Source: Cryptomeria japonica
Taxonomy: Eukaryota > Streptophyta > Pinopsida > Cupressales > Cupressaceae
Assembly (NCBI RefSeq): GCF_030272615.1
Contig: NC_081412.1
Location: 342,671,870 to 342,731,869 of the forward strand
DNA length: 60,000 nucleotides
Direction of reading: 5' to 3'
In this document: positions 1-11,131 of the stretch, one piece after another
Layout: the number at the start of each line of letters is the position of its first letter
How positions within the stretch are numbered: position 1 is the first letter of the stretch
The notes under the pieces: model-generated
What the model was told of the DNA's origin: nothing
Databases searched by the model: none
The model's input: only the letters and a program-made list of their open reading frames with translations
Program-made: the position numbers and the translations under genes

Positions 1-426
1 GATGCATGAAAGCGGGAAATGCCAATGTTGTGTTGATAGATGGAGCATTGAGTACAAGAGGCACCTGTTTGCTAGGTTTTCACCTACTTGGTAGAGATTC
101 ATCATTTTTTTTACCTGTTTACCAAGTTTTCACTAAGACATTTTTCTTTTTTTCTTTTTTTTTTAGGACTTTTTATGATTTTTTTTTTCAGGACTTTTTC
201 AGCTGTACAGGTTGCTGAAGCAAAGAATGCTAAGTGAAGAATTTATTCAAATGGATGTGTTAATCAATTCACGAAGCTATTCTCCTTTCAATATTGAGAG
301 CTAATAAGCACCAGAACCAAATACTATAGTAACGATGTAGGGACCCAACCAGTTGGGTTCAAACTTCCCTTTGCTGTCTCGAAACTAATGATTTTTAGGA
401 TTTTCTCTCAGAACCAGGGCACCAAC
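1..426 (-). other. Integrase tail and A-rich 3-prime region of element A
   Basis: From about 426 down to about 230, minus-strand translation continues the integrase C-terminus with stops. Positions 110-215 are T-rich on the plus strand and contain repeated GGACTTTTT-type words. From about 100 to 1 the minus strand has GAAAACC-type words resembling the spacer downstream of integrase in Tat elements. No gene is seen. Similar repeated words occur in the other Gypsy element near the right edge of the window. Confidence 0.5.
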
Positions 427-1330
427 CTAAAATTCTCTTTGTCTAACCTTCTTGTTATATCCTCTGGACATTCTCTTTTGATACACTCTGAGATAATCAA
501 ACGCCACTTGCTGACGTTCATCCAACAATTTGAGTTCTTGCAATCTAGATATCCTATAGTTTTCATCAGTAAGAAGACCTTGCAAAAAAACTCTTAAAGA
601 TGGTATTTCTACTTCAATAGGTAATACTGCTTTGGACCCATACACCAAAGAGAAAGGTGTAGCCCTAGTAGGTGTTATGATACTTGTTCTGTAAACCGAT
701 AATGCAGGATTGAGCTGCAGATGCCAATCCTTCCTAGATTTGTTCACTGTTCTGGGCAAGATAGTCAAAAGGTTTTTGTTGGATGCCTCAGCTTGTCCAT
801 TACCTTGGGGGTAATATACAGATGACTAGTGTTGTCTAATTTTGAATTTCTCATAGATCTCATCTAGATCTTTATTCTTGAATTGTCCTCCATTGTCAGT
901 CATGATGGACGAAGGTATCCCATACCCGCAAATGATATGATTTAGGATGAACAAAGCTACTTGTTTGCTGATTTCTTTGATGAGCAGAACCACTTCTACC
1001 CACTTAGTGAAATACTCAGTGGCAGTTATGATAAATTTATGTCTGTTAGATGATGCAGGATATATCTGACCAATGAGATCAAAGGCCCATTGCTGAAAAG
1101 GCCAATGTGTGATGAAGGGTATGAGATTTCCATGTAGCTGACATTTATTACAAGTTTTAGAAAATTTTATAGCGTCCTTCTCCATGTTTGGCCAGTAGTA
1201 GCCAATCCTTAGTAGTTTCTAATCTAAAGTAAGACCATTTGAATGAGATCCACAAATACCTTTATGGACTTTTGATAGTGCATGTTTAGACTCTTCAGTT
1301 TCTAGACACCTAAGCAATGTACCGCCCAAA
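427..1330 (-). pseudogene. Gypsy A integrase (broken)
   Basis: Retroviral-type integrase, which inserts the cDNA copy into chromosomal DNA in the nucleus. A zinc-binding part is visible at about 1140-1290 (VHKGICGSH, then CNKC). The catalytic core follows: first Asp in FDLIG, second Asp in MTDNGG, and Glu in GQAEASNK. The second Asp and the Glu are separated by exactly 35 positions, as expected for a D,D-35-E enzyme, but one of those positions is an in-frame stop just before SSVYYP. Another stop lies in the zinc-binding part. The C-terminal region continues to about 427. The family assignment is firm; the copy is inactive as it stands. Confidence 0.85.
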
Positions 1331-1377
1331 CTTTGCCTAAACAAATCATTAGCAATGATGACAAACTGTGAAGCGTT

Positions 1378-1950
1378 TCAAGTTAAGTTCCTTTTCTCAT
1401 TATGGGTAAGATTTTCTAGAATAATTTGGTCACACAGATAAGAGTAAATGTGGTTATATTGAGATGAGTCATGTCCAATAATAGAACAGACTATCTGGGA
1501 CTTAGGAGAATCATAGGCAGGGTAATGTAACTCTTCCACTAGGAATTCAAAGTGAAAATTGGATTCTTGTAACTCAGGTATAGACGCCATGGTGGCCATA
1601 GCATCTGTTGCTCTATTTTCTAATTTGGGGATCTGTTGGAATGATACAAAAGAAAAATATTTCTTAAAGTCATCCACCATCCTCTTATAAGGCATTAGTT
1701 TCTCATCTCGAGTCTGATATGCATCATTGATTTGATTGATGATCAATTGAGAATCTCCATAGATGTATAATTCTACAACCTTCCATTCTATAGCTAGCTT
1801 TATCCCATTTACCAAGCTTAATATTTTGCAATGTTGTTTGTGCAAGGGAACATAATCTTATAAGACTTTGAGATTGAATACTTATGAGGAGTAATAAATA
1901 GTATTCTAGCACCAGAACCATGTTGAGTAAAAGACCCATCAAAGAACATC
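1378..1950 (-). pseudogene. Gypsy A second RNase H-like domain (broken)
   Basis: This lies between the first RNase H and integrase. It begins with FFDGSF at about 1940 and continues through IYGDSQLIINQIND and ENRATDAMATMAS at about 1600-1770. These are features of the plant/archaeal-type RNase H carried by Tat elements in addition to the normal one. A frameshift at about 1850 separates the first acidic motif from the rest. The Glu position of the NNIAEYEAL-type motif appears lost at the frameshift. In working elements this domain is thought to help remove RNA from RNA-DNA hybrids during reverse transcription. Confidence 0.75.
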
Positions 1951-2050
1951 TTCTAGGGTTATTGAGTAAGGTGCATTATTGATTCATTTGGAAACTCTAT
2001 ATGCAATGGTTGAGTGTCTTCAAGTGGAGATTCAACAAGTTGATCAGAAA

Positions 2051-2416
2051 TTACCTGTCCTTTATATCTTTGCATTCCACATATTCAATATCAAACTCTG
2101 TAAGGATCATGAACCATTTTGCCAATCTTCCTGTAAGTGTTGCTTTGTTGAGAAGATACTTGAGTGGATCAATCTTAGCCACTAACTTGAATGAATGTGC
2201 CAACATATAATGTCTCAATTTTTGTGATGCAAAGACTAATGCCAAGCATGCTTTTTCTATTATAGTGTAGTTCATTTCATAAGACACCAATGTTCTATTG
2301 ATGTAATATATAGCTCTCTCTTTTTTATTTTCATCCTGTTGTGCCAGAAGTGCCCCCAATGATGAATCAGTGGCTGATATGTATAAGATCAATGGTTTTC
2401 CCTGAATTGGTGGCAT
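2051..2416 (-). pseudogene. Gypsy A first RNase H domain
   Basis: An open stretch of 121 codons matching the RNase H domain attached to Gypsy reverse transcriptase. It shows LYISATDSSLGALLAQ, then RAIYYINRTL, YTIIEKACLAL and KIDPLKYLL. The first Asp and the Glu are present. The domain degrades the RNA template after first-strand synthesis. It lies directly downstream of the broken reverse transcriptase at 2503-3290 in the same orientation and ends in a stop at 2051. Confidence 0.8.
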
Positions 2417-2502
2417 CAGTATTGGTGGATTGGATAGCTACTCTTTGATCTGATGAAGGTGTTGTTCACATTCTCAATCCCAGTTGTATATTACTCCTTT
2501 CC

Positions 2503-3290
2503 TTAATACTTTTGTGAAAGGTTGAGCTTGTCTGCCAGCTGAGAAATGAACCGCTTGATTGATTGGAGACGTCCTTGTAAACTTCTCATTTGACTAATGT
2601 TCTTCGGAGGTGACAATTCCATTATAACTTGGACCTTCTCAGGATCAACCTTGATTCCCTTATTTAAAATAATGTAGCCAAGTAGTTTTCCAGATGTCAC
2701 CCGAATGCACACTTTTTTAGATTTAGTCAGAGTTTGAATTTTTCTATTCTATCTAGTATAGGGCCTAGCTCTTGAATATGCATGGATCTCTTCATAGTCT
2801 TTACTAAAGTGTCATCAACATAATCTTCCATATTCTTATGCATCATGTCATGAAATATAGTTGTTACTGCTCTTTGCTAGGTTGCTCCTGCGTTCTTTAG
2901 CCCAAATGGCATGACATTCCAGCAAAAGGTTCCCCATGCACAGGTGAAGGCTATCTTTTCTTGATCTCCAGGAGCTATTTTGATCTGATTATATCAGAAG
3001 GATCCATCCATTAGTGAGTACATCTCATACCCAATAGTCATGTCAACTATCATATCAATGTTTGGTAATGGAAAGTCATCCTTCAGACAAGCTTTGTTGA
3101 CATCTCTGAAGTCTATGCAAACCCTAATAGATTATTTGTCTGCCTTTGACATAGTTACTATGTTTCAAATCCATTCGACATAGTCTATAGCTCTGATAAA
3201 TCCAGCTTTTAGTAGTTTTTCTAGCTTAGCTTTGACTAGTAGTGCCACATGAGGGTGCATTTTATGGAGTTTTTTCTTGACTGGTTTAAC
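2503..3290 (-). pseudogene. Gypsy A reverse transcriptase (broken)
   Basis: RNA-dependent DNA polymerase of the element. The N-terminal motif LLKAGFIRAIDYVEW is at about 3167-3230. The fingers/palm motif RVCIDFRDVNKAC is near 3100, and MPFGLKNAGAT near 2890. The catalytic YVDD is intact at 2811-2822, and the connection region GYIILNKGIKVDPEKV is at 2650-2690. Several in-frame stops lie between 2713 and 3164, so no full-length enzyme could be made. The motif order and the following RNase H make the assignment secure. Confidence 0.85.
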
Positions 3291-5252
3291 TCCTAGTGTG
3301 ATAGAAAGATGGTGCATGATAAGATCAAGATCTAGGCCTGGCATATCAGAGTATGTCCATGCAAAATTGATCTTCTTTTCTGAAAAGAGATGAGTGAAAT
3401 CTTTCAATTCTTTTGCTGATAGTGATTGAGCTACATGAATGATGTGTGGTGTCTCTTGACTCCTAATGTTCACTAGTTGAGTTGGCTCAACCAATATAAA
3501 AGATCTCTCCTCGAAGTGACTTGGCACTATATCAAGTATCTCACCTTTAGGCACCTCAGAGAGGTTTTCACCTTTAGGTACGTCCTTTATTTTCTCTTTT
3601 TTAGATTCTGACACCACCACAATGTGGTTTTCGCCATCAGATATTTTATTTTGATTTTTCCAATTTTTGCGACTAAGATACTTGATATCTGTTTCAGTCA
3701 TGTTTTCACTCTGTTCACTGGTGGAAGAGTCCATAGGTTCAACTGCATTGAGATAATAGGTTAACATATAGTCATTAACAAAATTAGGTATATTCACGGG
3801 CTGGTTTTATAAAGTACAGTCAATTAGTTCTGGATGTAGTAAGGATAAATGTTGGACAGGTTCGAGGGAGTGCACGGTATTGTCATCACAACTGCTGATC
3901 GAAAAGTCAAGTTCCAGAAGGATACCTTGCATAAATGTCTCGAGACCAGGAAAAGTCAGAACATGATTATTAAAGTGCACGATAATATTTAGTTGACCTA
4001 ATCCAATAGACATACTTGTAGCGTCATTCTCTACATGAGACTAGACTTCATATTGTGGTTCGACAACAATAAGATCAGTAGACTGATTTTTATTTACATT
4101 AGATGATTCAAAATTTGATGCTGAGTAGATATTGTCATGAACAAGACTGTTGTCAGAGTCATCAGTCATTGGATGAAGTTTCCAAGTCTTCTTCAAGTGA
4201 TTTGGTGAGTATATGTATGGTATCAACACCAACATCCTTAATGCTACAACTTCAAGATTTGTCTCATTTAGTATTTGTATCTGACTGACCTGTTGACATG
4301 ATCTTGATGTTTTTGTGATTCCCTATCATCTACTCCATTCAACTTCCTCTGGACTGATGACCGGTTCTGCTTCTGTAGCTTCCAATTCTTCTTGTGTAAA
4401 CACATACTTGATTTTTTCTGTCTTAGTATAGGGGTACATAGATGAAAAGCTTTCTGGTATTCTTCCTTCCTTTAGTCCTTGTTCATAGTTTGCTTGTCTC
4501 TTTTGTCTAATTTCCTGTATTTCTTTTTCTAGTTTTATGCGCATTAGCTCTTGAGTATCATCTGCGGTACTAGTAGACTCCTCTGGAGTTTCTGTAGTGG
4601 ATGTATCTGAGAGGTGATCTGGACCCCATTCATACTCATTTGAGTCAGTCTCAGAATCTTCTGCTTGTTGCCTACTAGTATATGTGACTGGAACCTTCAG
4701 TGGTACAAACAATTCTTTGATTATTTCTACTTTGTCTCTTATATCCTTTGGGACTTCAACTCCTTGTATTGTTGTAGTTGACACCATCGAAGCTTGAGTG
4801 CTGACTATTTCTTCTTTCTTGACTGTTGATTCCTCTTTCTCTTTTTTAAACGCTTTACTTGAGTTTGTTGAGTGTTTGTTTCCTGTAATGTTGAAGGCGA
4901 TATCCTTTTCTGTCACTTAGACTTAGAAGCATGTTTTTGGTCTGATGTCTTTTTCAGATTGTACCCCAGTCCAACCTTATCATTTGTTGATTTCATTTGC
5001 AACTGAATCGGTTCAATAATACCCTCTTTATGTTTACCCACGGGACTAGTACCTGTATATCCCATGCATTGAATCATCTTGTAGCCATGATCATATTGGG
5101 TTGAGGAAATCTCAAAATGTTGTACTTCCTCATTTTGACTATCTTCCTTAAAAAGCCATTTAAGAACTACATCCTCTTCTATTTCATCTGCCAGGGAAGT
5201 AGAAGACTGTAATATATGATATTCGGAGTTGAATTATGTGTTCTCATAGCCT
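3291..5252 (-). pseudogene. Gypsy A protease-RT linker (broken)
   Basis: About 2 kb between protease and reverse transcriptase, in several minus-strand open pieces (3291-3797, 3807-4013, 4041-4235, 4326-4916). The pieces are rich in Glu, Lys, Ser and Thr and look disordered. The segment at 4326-4916 includes an acidic, EEST-rich stretch and a charged helix. I recognise no enzyme motif. Position and composition suggest the poorly conserved linker of a long Tat polyprotein, now broken by stops. Confidence 0.5.
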
Positions 5253-5860
5253 CTAATGGTTTTCCCAATTGTTTTGGTGATGAGGGAGAGAGACTAATGA
5301 AAGTACTGGTTCTATCTTGTAGCCATCCATGCCGGTATTTGTAATCTTCAATTTTGTTTCTAAGTCTTTCATCAGAGCTTTTGGGTTTTCATTTGTAGAA
5401 GCTGCCCTATTATGAGGTACAAAAGTATCAACACCTTTTGTCAATGCATTACAGGGTACATTTGTATTAGTAGGAATACTGACTTCAACTCCATTATAGG
5501 GAAATTTTAAGCATTGATGGTATGTAGATGGAACTGCCTTCATTTCATGAATCCACGACCTGCCTAGTAAGATATTGTATGACAGAGGAAGATCAAGTAC
5601 CTAGAAAAGGACATCTCTTTCTATAGGTCCCACTCTGATTGGTAATGATACCAGACCTTTAGAGGTCCTTTCTTCTTCATCATAGGCTTTAATTGTTTTT
5701 TCTTGGTAGGATCAATGACATTTTCAGAAAATTTAGTTGTGTAAGTAGACTGTAAGTATAAATATTCAACCACGCGCCTCCATCTATCAAAACACATTTG
5801 AGTCTGTGTTTGTGGATCATGGTTTCAATATGCAATGGTTGGTTATATGGATGATTTAGT
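5253..5860 (-). pseudogene. Gypsy A aspartic protease (broken)
   Basis: The retrotransposon protease cuts the Gag-Pol polyprotein. The active-site segment CVLIDGGAWLNI lies at about 5765-5800, with DGG in place of the commoner DSG or DTG; Tat elements often have DGG. The C-terminal part has [10 protein letters not shown] near 5550-5600, followed by [18 protein letters not shown] stop and a frameshift separate the two halves near 5600-5700. It sits just downstream of Gag and upstream of the linker, as expected. Confidence 0.75.
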
Positions 5861-7920
5861 GAGTTGTCATCTTCTTTAGAGAAGGTTAGATAGTGAGGTG
5901 AAGTTAGATGACCCACCATAGATTGAAACCGATCAATATCTAAATCTTTTGGAATATTAGTGGTGAGCAACGCTTTGTCCAGGATCTCTTTGTGAGCAGA
6001 AGAGTATTTTAGCAATTCAAAGATTGAGATTTGAGCATTTATCCTTTTCAATTGTTCAACAATGCTATATCCAGAGGATGATGTTGAAGTTAGCCTTTTA
6101 AATTTATCCAAGGTTGATTCTTTTTGTTTGTTTGATAGGTCTAGTAGGTTTGATGTTGCTTGAGTCAGGTTGGAAGAACTAGCTCCTTGGAGAATGACTT
6201 TCTTTTGAGAATGGGTTAGAGCTCTTGCATATTGTGATTCATTTGGTTTATCTTGGACTATAATCACATTACAATATTCAGATTGGGAAGGATCAATCAT
6301 GTTAATGACGTTGTCATTGCTGGTGTATGTATAATTTACTTTGGCACCTCCTTTGGTCTTTGAGGAATCACCTTGTTCGTAAACAGGTAAAGGGTGCTTA
6401 AATGCTTTGTGATCAACATTGGCTGGGTGATTCCCGACAACAATTTTACCAGCGTCTATGAGATCTTGAATCTCATATTTGGGCTTCATGCAATTGTTTG
6501 TGTTATGACCTTTATTCTAATGGTAGTCATAGTATTCATTTTCTCTCCACTATTTTGGTTTGACTTCCAGATCATATGGCCTATAATTATCTGGTAACGT
6601 TATCATATTGTTTGCCAATAGAGTTTTGAAAGAAGATTCGTATGATTCTTTGAGAGGAGTAAAGTCACGTTTAGGTTTGGAAAGCCAAGGTTTCTCTTTG
6701 AACCATTCTTTTGTTTTCTTTGGAGGATTTTCTACTGCAGCTTCAACAACTTTGAGCGCTTGTGTGCCACTAGCCAAGTTGAATATCATGGGCTTTGAGT
6801 TGGTTTTAATAGTGTGTACTACTCTATCATTAACAACGTTCTTATTGTTGTCTTTGCCATACTTCCAATACTTATTTTTCTCTTTAGAGCTAGATCTTGG
6901 TTATGTTTCTTTCCAAGGTGAGCTAGATCTAAATTTGAGCACATCTTCCATTCAGATAGCATTATCTACCATTTTGTTGAATGATGGGTGTACTTGCATT
7001 TGGATACTATATTTCAATTCCGAGATCAGATTATTGATGAATATATCCATTTTCTCAGCATCTAAGATAGGTCCTGAATACCTAGAGAACATCTTTCTCC
7101 AACATTGGAGGAAAGTAAGAAAAGGCTCCCTTGTTTTCTATTTAGTATTACAAAGCTCGATCATAGTCACGGGAAATCAAATGTTGTATGAGTATTGTTG
7201 TAAAAATAGTTGGATTAGTTCTTCAAACATTTTTATTCCTTTGGGTAGACTTGAGAACCATTCCATAGCTTGTCCTCCCAAACTCCTTGGAAAAAGGCGC
7301 ATGAGATACGTTTGATCGTGCATGAACTCCATACAGGCAGCACAAAATTCCTTGACATGATCTTGAGGATCTGAGGTACCACAATATTTGTCAAATTTTG
7401 GGATCTCAACTCGTGAAGGAAATGGAGGCATGTATAGATTCTTGTCAAATGGAAAGGGGCATATTGTCTCCAGAGAATATTGTTTTGGGGACTTATCCTT
7501 ATTCTTCAGTTCTGTGATCTCAGTCCGTAAGGCTTATAATTGTTTGTGTACCATGAGTATAGGTGATTTCTCCTTTTTAGTAACAAGTGTCTGAACATCA
7601 TATCCAGTAGGAAGTTTGGTACCTTGTTTTGCTAGTTCTAAGAAATAGTCTTCCTTTTCTCAAGCCAGAATAGCTTTCATCATTTTTCAGAAGTCTTTAT
7701 CCTTTTGACAGTCATGAATATCTTTTTCTGGAGTTTTAGTGTCTTCTTCAACTTCACTTGATGAGGAATCATTATTGGTTTCATGAATACTAAGGTTGTC
7801 TTTGTCATTGTATTTTGTCTCATGTATAGTGGGAGATTCAGGTTCATAAAAAAATGGTACCCCTGATGATGAAGGATTAGTGTGAGCTAAAGCTATTTGT
7901 GATGCAGAGGTCAAGATCAA
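5861..7920 (-). pseudogene. Gypsy A Gag (broken)
   Basis: Capsid/nucleocapsid polyprotein. The N-terminal part (7687-7920) is Ser/Glu-rich. The retrotransposon Gag core is at 7177-7431, with FPSRVEIPKFDKYCGTSDPQ and then GGQAMEWFSSLPKG. The C-terminal part at 6550-6789 is basic. A degenerate zinc-knuckle-like segment (NKGHNTNNC, with upstream Cys positions replaced by Tyr or His and a stop) lies at about 6485-6545. The stretch at 5861-6489 begins KPKYEIQDLIDAG and runs on into the protease. Stops at several places separate the pieces. Confidence 0.7.
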
Positions 7921-7965
7921 ATTTAGAGCTAGTTGTTCGGTTAACGTATTTTTTTGAGAGATGCA

Positions 7966-8112
7966 ACTAAGATTTAGTATGGTTTTAGGAAAGATCTATC
8001 CTGTATAAGACATTTATCTAAGTTGATTCGAGAGTAGTGACTAAGATTCAGTCTGATTTCAGGAATGATCTATCCTGTATAAGATGTTATCTAAGTGACT
8101 TAGGTTTGATAA
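7966..8112. repeat. Imperfect 74-bp direct duplication
   Basis: The block beginning ACTAAGATT at 7966 recurs at 8040. Both copies contain ATCTATCCTGTATAAGA and end in TATCTAAGT. They lie in the leader of element A. Confidence 0.7.
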
Positions 8113-8269
8113 GTAGTTGATTGAACTAGATGAAAGATGATTGACCAAATCGTGCAATATAAATGGCAGAGGTACACTATCTTGATTTGGTTATGCTTAG
8201 GATGATGATAACTAGTATTATGTTTGCTGTAAACTATTTTAGGCAAGTCTGACTACTCTGTACTGACAA

Positions 8270-8620
8270 AATCAAAGATTCGTATGACAAGTTTTACTGA
8301 GCAGGATGACAATTTAATAGCTTAAGGACGACAACAGTTTTGTTTTGTATGAGTTGCTGCCTAGTACCGTATGACAAATGGGTATGTCTAGGATGACAGA
8401 AGATTCAGTGCAATTCTATATCATATGACACATAATTCAGCTTTATACGATAGAGTATTAGGATTCATACGACAAAGGATTGAGCTCAGACGACAAATAA
8501 TCAGACTCATACGACACAAGATATGAAGTAGGATGATAAATTATCAGATTCGTATGAATGTTCTCAAGACAGAGACAAAAATTCTGAGTTTTTCGATAGC
8601 TGAGTATGACAACTGAGTAT
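8270..8620. repeat. Dispersed GTATGACAA-like motif cluster
   Basis: About a dozen degenerate copies of CGTATGACAA, CATACGACA, AGGATGACA or similar occur at irregular spacings of roughly 15-45 bp. A second smaller cluster with TCGTACGAT palindromes is at 9745-9880. Both lie in the leader of element A. The spacing is irregular, so this is not a simple tandem array. Confidence 0.65.
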
Positions 8621-9946
8621 GACCAATTGTGAGATGGACTGAGTTTTGACTAGGATAGACTAGTTTTGGACATAATTTTGACTTAGGATGGACTAGTTCT
8701 AACACAGACAAAGTTTTTGATCACTGGTTTGTTTCTTGTTTTCTCCAATTTTTGGCATTTTAGTTTTAGTTTGAGGGATGAAAACACAGAAAACATGTAA
8801 TATGAATAGTAACTCCAATCACAACATGCAAACCCTACGAAATTTGGTGAGAGAAGAAAACCTTTTCTTTTAGACTCAGGTACACACCCAATAGCTAATC
8901 AAAATATGGCTGCTGAGTCTCACGCAATGGATTCTCAACGCCGTATTATCCGACTCCAAATGCTAATGGGGGCACGAAATGCCAAGTATCTTGGGAGAGT
9001 TACTATCTCTCTTGCACAAAGATTATCCCCCCTTTTGGAGGTGAATCGGGTAGCTTCTAATTTTAATTGGATCTAGTAAGGGGTCCGTTCGGTGTGTTGA
9101 GGTATAAAATCAATTAAGAGGTCTCCCAGTCTTGAAAACCAAGGTTCAATATACCCAAAGGTACTAAAGAGAGCTATTCCCGAGCACTGCCATTGACTTG
9201 ATTTTCATCAAATCACATTTATTTTATATTGGGTTGGAGTACTTGGCGTTTAGCCATTCCCACTTAGGTCATTCCCCTCACACCGACCATAATGGCTTTA
9301 AGAGTTTTTAAGCTCCTCGGGAGGGCATGCCTACTAAAGATGTACAAATCTCAAACAAAGAAAATGCCTCAAGGGTCTGGATTTCTGATTGTCTAGAAAA
9401 AGACAAGAGCATACTCTCCTACCTCTCAGAATTCACTTAAAACATGAAATATAGATTTTTTCTTTAACCAGATAGCAATTTAGGTGCCTAAAAATGAATT
9501 TAAAGAATACAAGATGTTTGGTCGATTCTTCTCAGGCAACCTGCAAAGACAACGAATCAGTAGTCATATTATCTTTGTGCGACAAGCATATTCTTCGACA
9601 AGCGTTCTGCAAAAACTGATTAGGCTGTGAAAAAAATTCTAAGATAGATAGAAAAACAACTAGGCTCAGTCGTTAGCATAACCAATCTGAACAGAAAACC
9701 AGAATCATAAAATTTTCTTTTTTGTCCTTTTAACCAAAAAAATATAGAATCGTACGATAGAGTTTACCAGATCGTACGATACAGGATTTTAGTTTGTATG
9801 ACACCTGCAGTTTGTCATTTTGGCCTATGAGAAATGTTGTACAATATGACGCAGAAGCTGTACGACCAAAAATCCGAAAAGTCTAAAATCTAGAAAATAA
9901 CAAAAATAAAAAAGTTAGTCTTGGAGGCCGAAAAATGTAGTCTTTT

Positions 9947-9964
9947 GCCCCACGGTGGGCGCCA
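9947..9964 (-). other. Gypsy A primer-binding site
   Basis: The minus strand reads TGGCGCCCACCGTGGGGC just inside the LTR. The TGGCGCC start is typical of the tRNA primer-binding sites of plant Gypsy elements. It marks the LTR/internal junction. Confidence 0.75.
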
Positions 9965-9968
9965 TAAA

Positions 9969-11131
9969 TGTGTGTGTGAAAAAGTGAAAAGAGGTCTGAT
10001 AGCTGCAGGCACAACACTTCAATTAATTCATTACATGTATGGTTAGTAAATCAATAATCAATAAATAATAAACCATAACAAAGAGACTAATTGCCTTCTA
10101 AAAGATGCGAGTATAAGATTGCTCTCAGATTTTTATAAGCAATACCAGTGACTAGACTACACCAAGATGAAGGATTTAATCTATATGAGCATGAGATTAA
10201 GCTATATGAATGCAAGATGGATGACTAATTCAAGCAATAGTGAATTCAAGCAATAATGGATTCAAGCAATAATGGAATAAACTAAATATGGATACAAATA
10301 ATCTAAAAAAGCACAATGTATTCAATGACTCCAGAACAAAATCTGCATAATAATAATCTCCAAGCGTGTTCTCAAAAATCTCTGGGGTGTTTTGAATGAG
10401 AGTTGAAGGTTGAATTTATAGAGAATTACAAGAGAGATCAAGAAAAAGCACAATTTAGGATTAATTGAAAATAATTTGAGAAATCAGGTTCAGTTAACCT
10501 TGAGATAGATTCCAATTATAGTTTAATTGAAATGCATTCAGATAAGAAGTTCAAGTTGCATTGGAAATAAGATTTAATTAATTCCATGCACTTGTGATAA
10601 AAATAGATAAATCTTTGATTTATTCAAGAAAAGAGTCTTTTCAATGCAACTGGACTTCTTTTTCTCAAAAGCTGTGAGTTCCAATTTTAGAGAATAATGA
10701 ATAATTCAATTAATTGCTTTTCCAATTTCAAGTTCTAAATTTAGAAATAATATCTCAATTTTGATTTCTCTCTCAATTCAATTCTTTTATTTTATTTTCA
10801 TTTTAACTCTTGCTTTGTAATTAATTCCTCTTTTGTAATGAATTAATTCTTTTTTTTGCATGATTAAATGGCAAATTTATTAATTAATTAAATATGCTAG
10901 GATATTTAATAAATTAAACAGGATAATTGATCAAAATGATTTTCTTGGAATGATTTAATTAATTAAATAAATATTTAATTAGTATTGAGTAATTGATTTG
11001 CCATGTAACATTTGATGATTAAAGAATTAATAATGTGCTCAATATTGATTTAATTGCCTTTGGTTAGGATCTTGGTGATGTTGTTGAGATTAGGGGCCCA
11101 TGGTTTAGATGACCATTTTTAGGGTATTACA
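9969..11131 (-). repeat. Gypsy A upstream LTR
   Basis: The LTR runs from TGTGTGTGTG at 9969 to TATTACA at 11131; on the minus strand it starts TGTAATACCC and ends in CA. Its inner edge is four bases from the primer-binding site. The outer edge interrupts the integrase C-terminus of Gypsy B. It contains an exact-to-near-exact triple 16-bp repeat at 10228-10275 and a very AT-rich part at 10700-11000. The partner LTR is outside the window. Confidence 0.75.
10228..10275. repeat. Three tandem 16-bp units
   Basis: ATTCAAGCAATAATGG is present three times head to tail, the first copy ending in GTGA. It lies inside the LTR of element A. Confidence 0.85.

Larger units (their letters stand above)
7921..9946 (-). 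other. Gypsy A 5-prime leader
   Basis: About 2 kb between the primer-binding site and gag with no supported coding frame. It holds an imperfect 74-bp duplication (7966-8112) and two clusters of a GTATGACAA/TCGTACGA-like word (8270-8620 and 9745-9880). A moderately GC-richer stretch at 8890-9340 has no recognised gene. Long leaders are usual in Tat elements and would carry packaging and translation signals, but none can be named from the sequence. Confidence 0.5.
1..11131 (-). mobile_element. Gypsy element A (Tat-like), truncated by window edge
   Basis: Minus-strand Ty3/Gypsy retrotransposon. Reading from right to left it has an LTR (9969-11131), a primer-binding site, a long leader, gag, protease, reverse transcriptase, RNase H, a second RNase H-like domain and integrase, and then an A-rich tail that runs off the window start. 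The domain order and the second RNase H downstream of the first are known marks of the Tat lineage. The coding part carries many stops and frameshifts, so it is not autonomous. The right LTR abuts integrase sequence of Gypsy B at 11132, which suggests that A inserted into B. The other LTR and the second target-site copy lie outside the window. Confidence 0.85.

Noticed and set aside
6608-7315. Plus-strand open frame of 235 codons
   Set aside because: It is antisense to the Gypsy A Gag core on the minus strand, has no motif of its own and is low-complexity hydrophobic.
8270-8620. CRISPR-like array of short repeats
   Set aside because: The repeat words are short, degenerate and irregularly spaced, in a plant retrotransposon leader.
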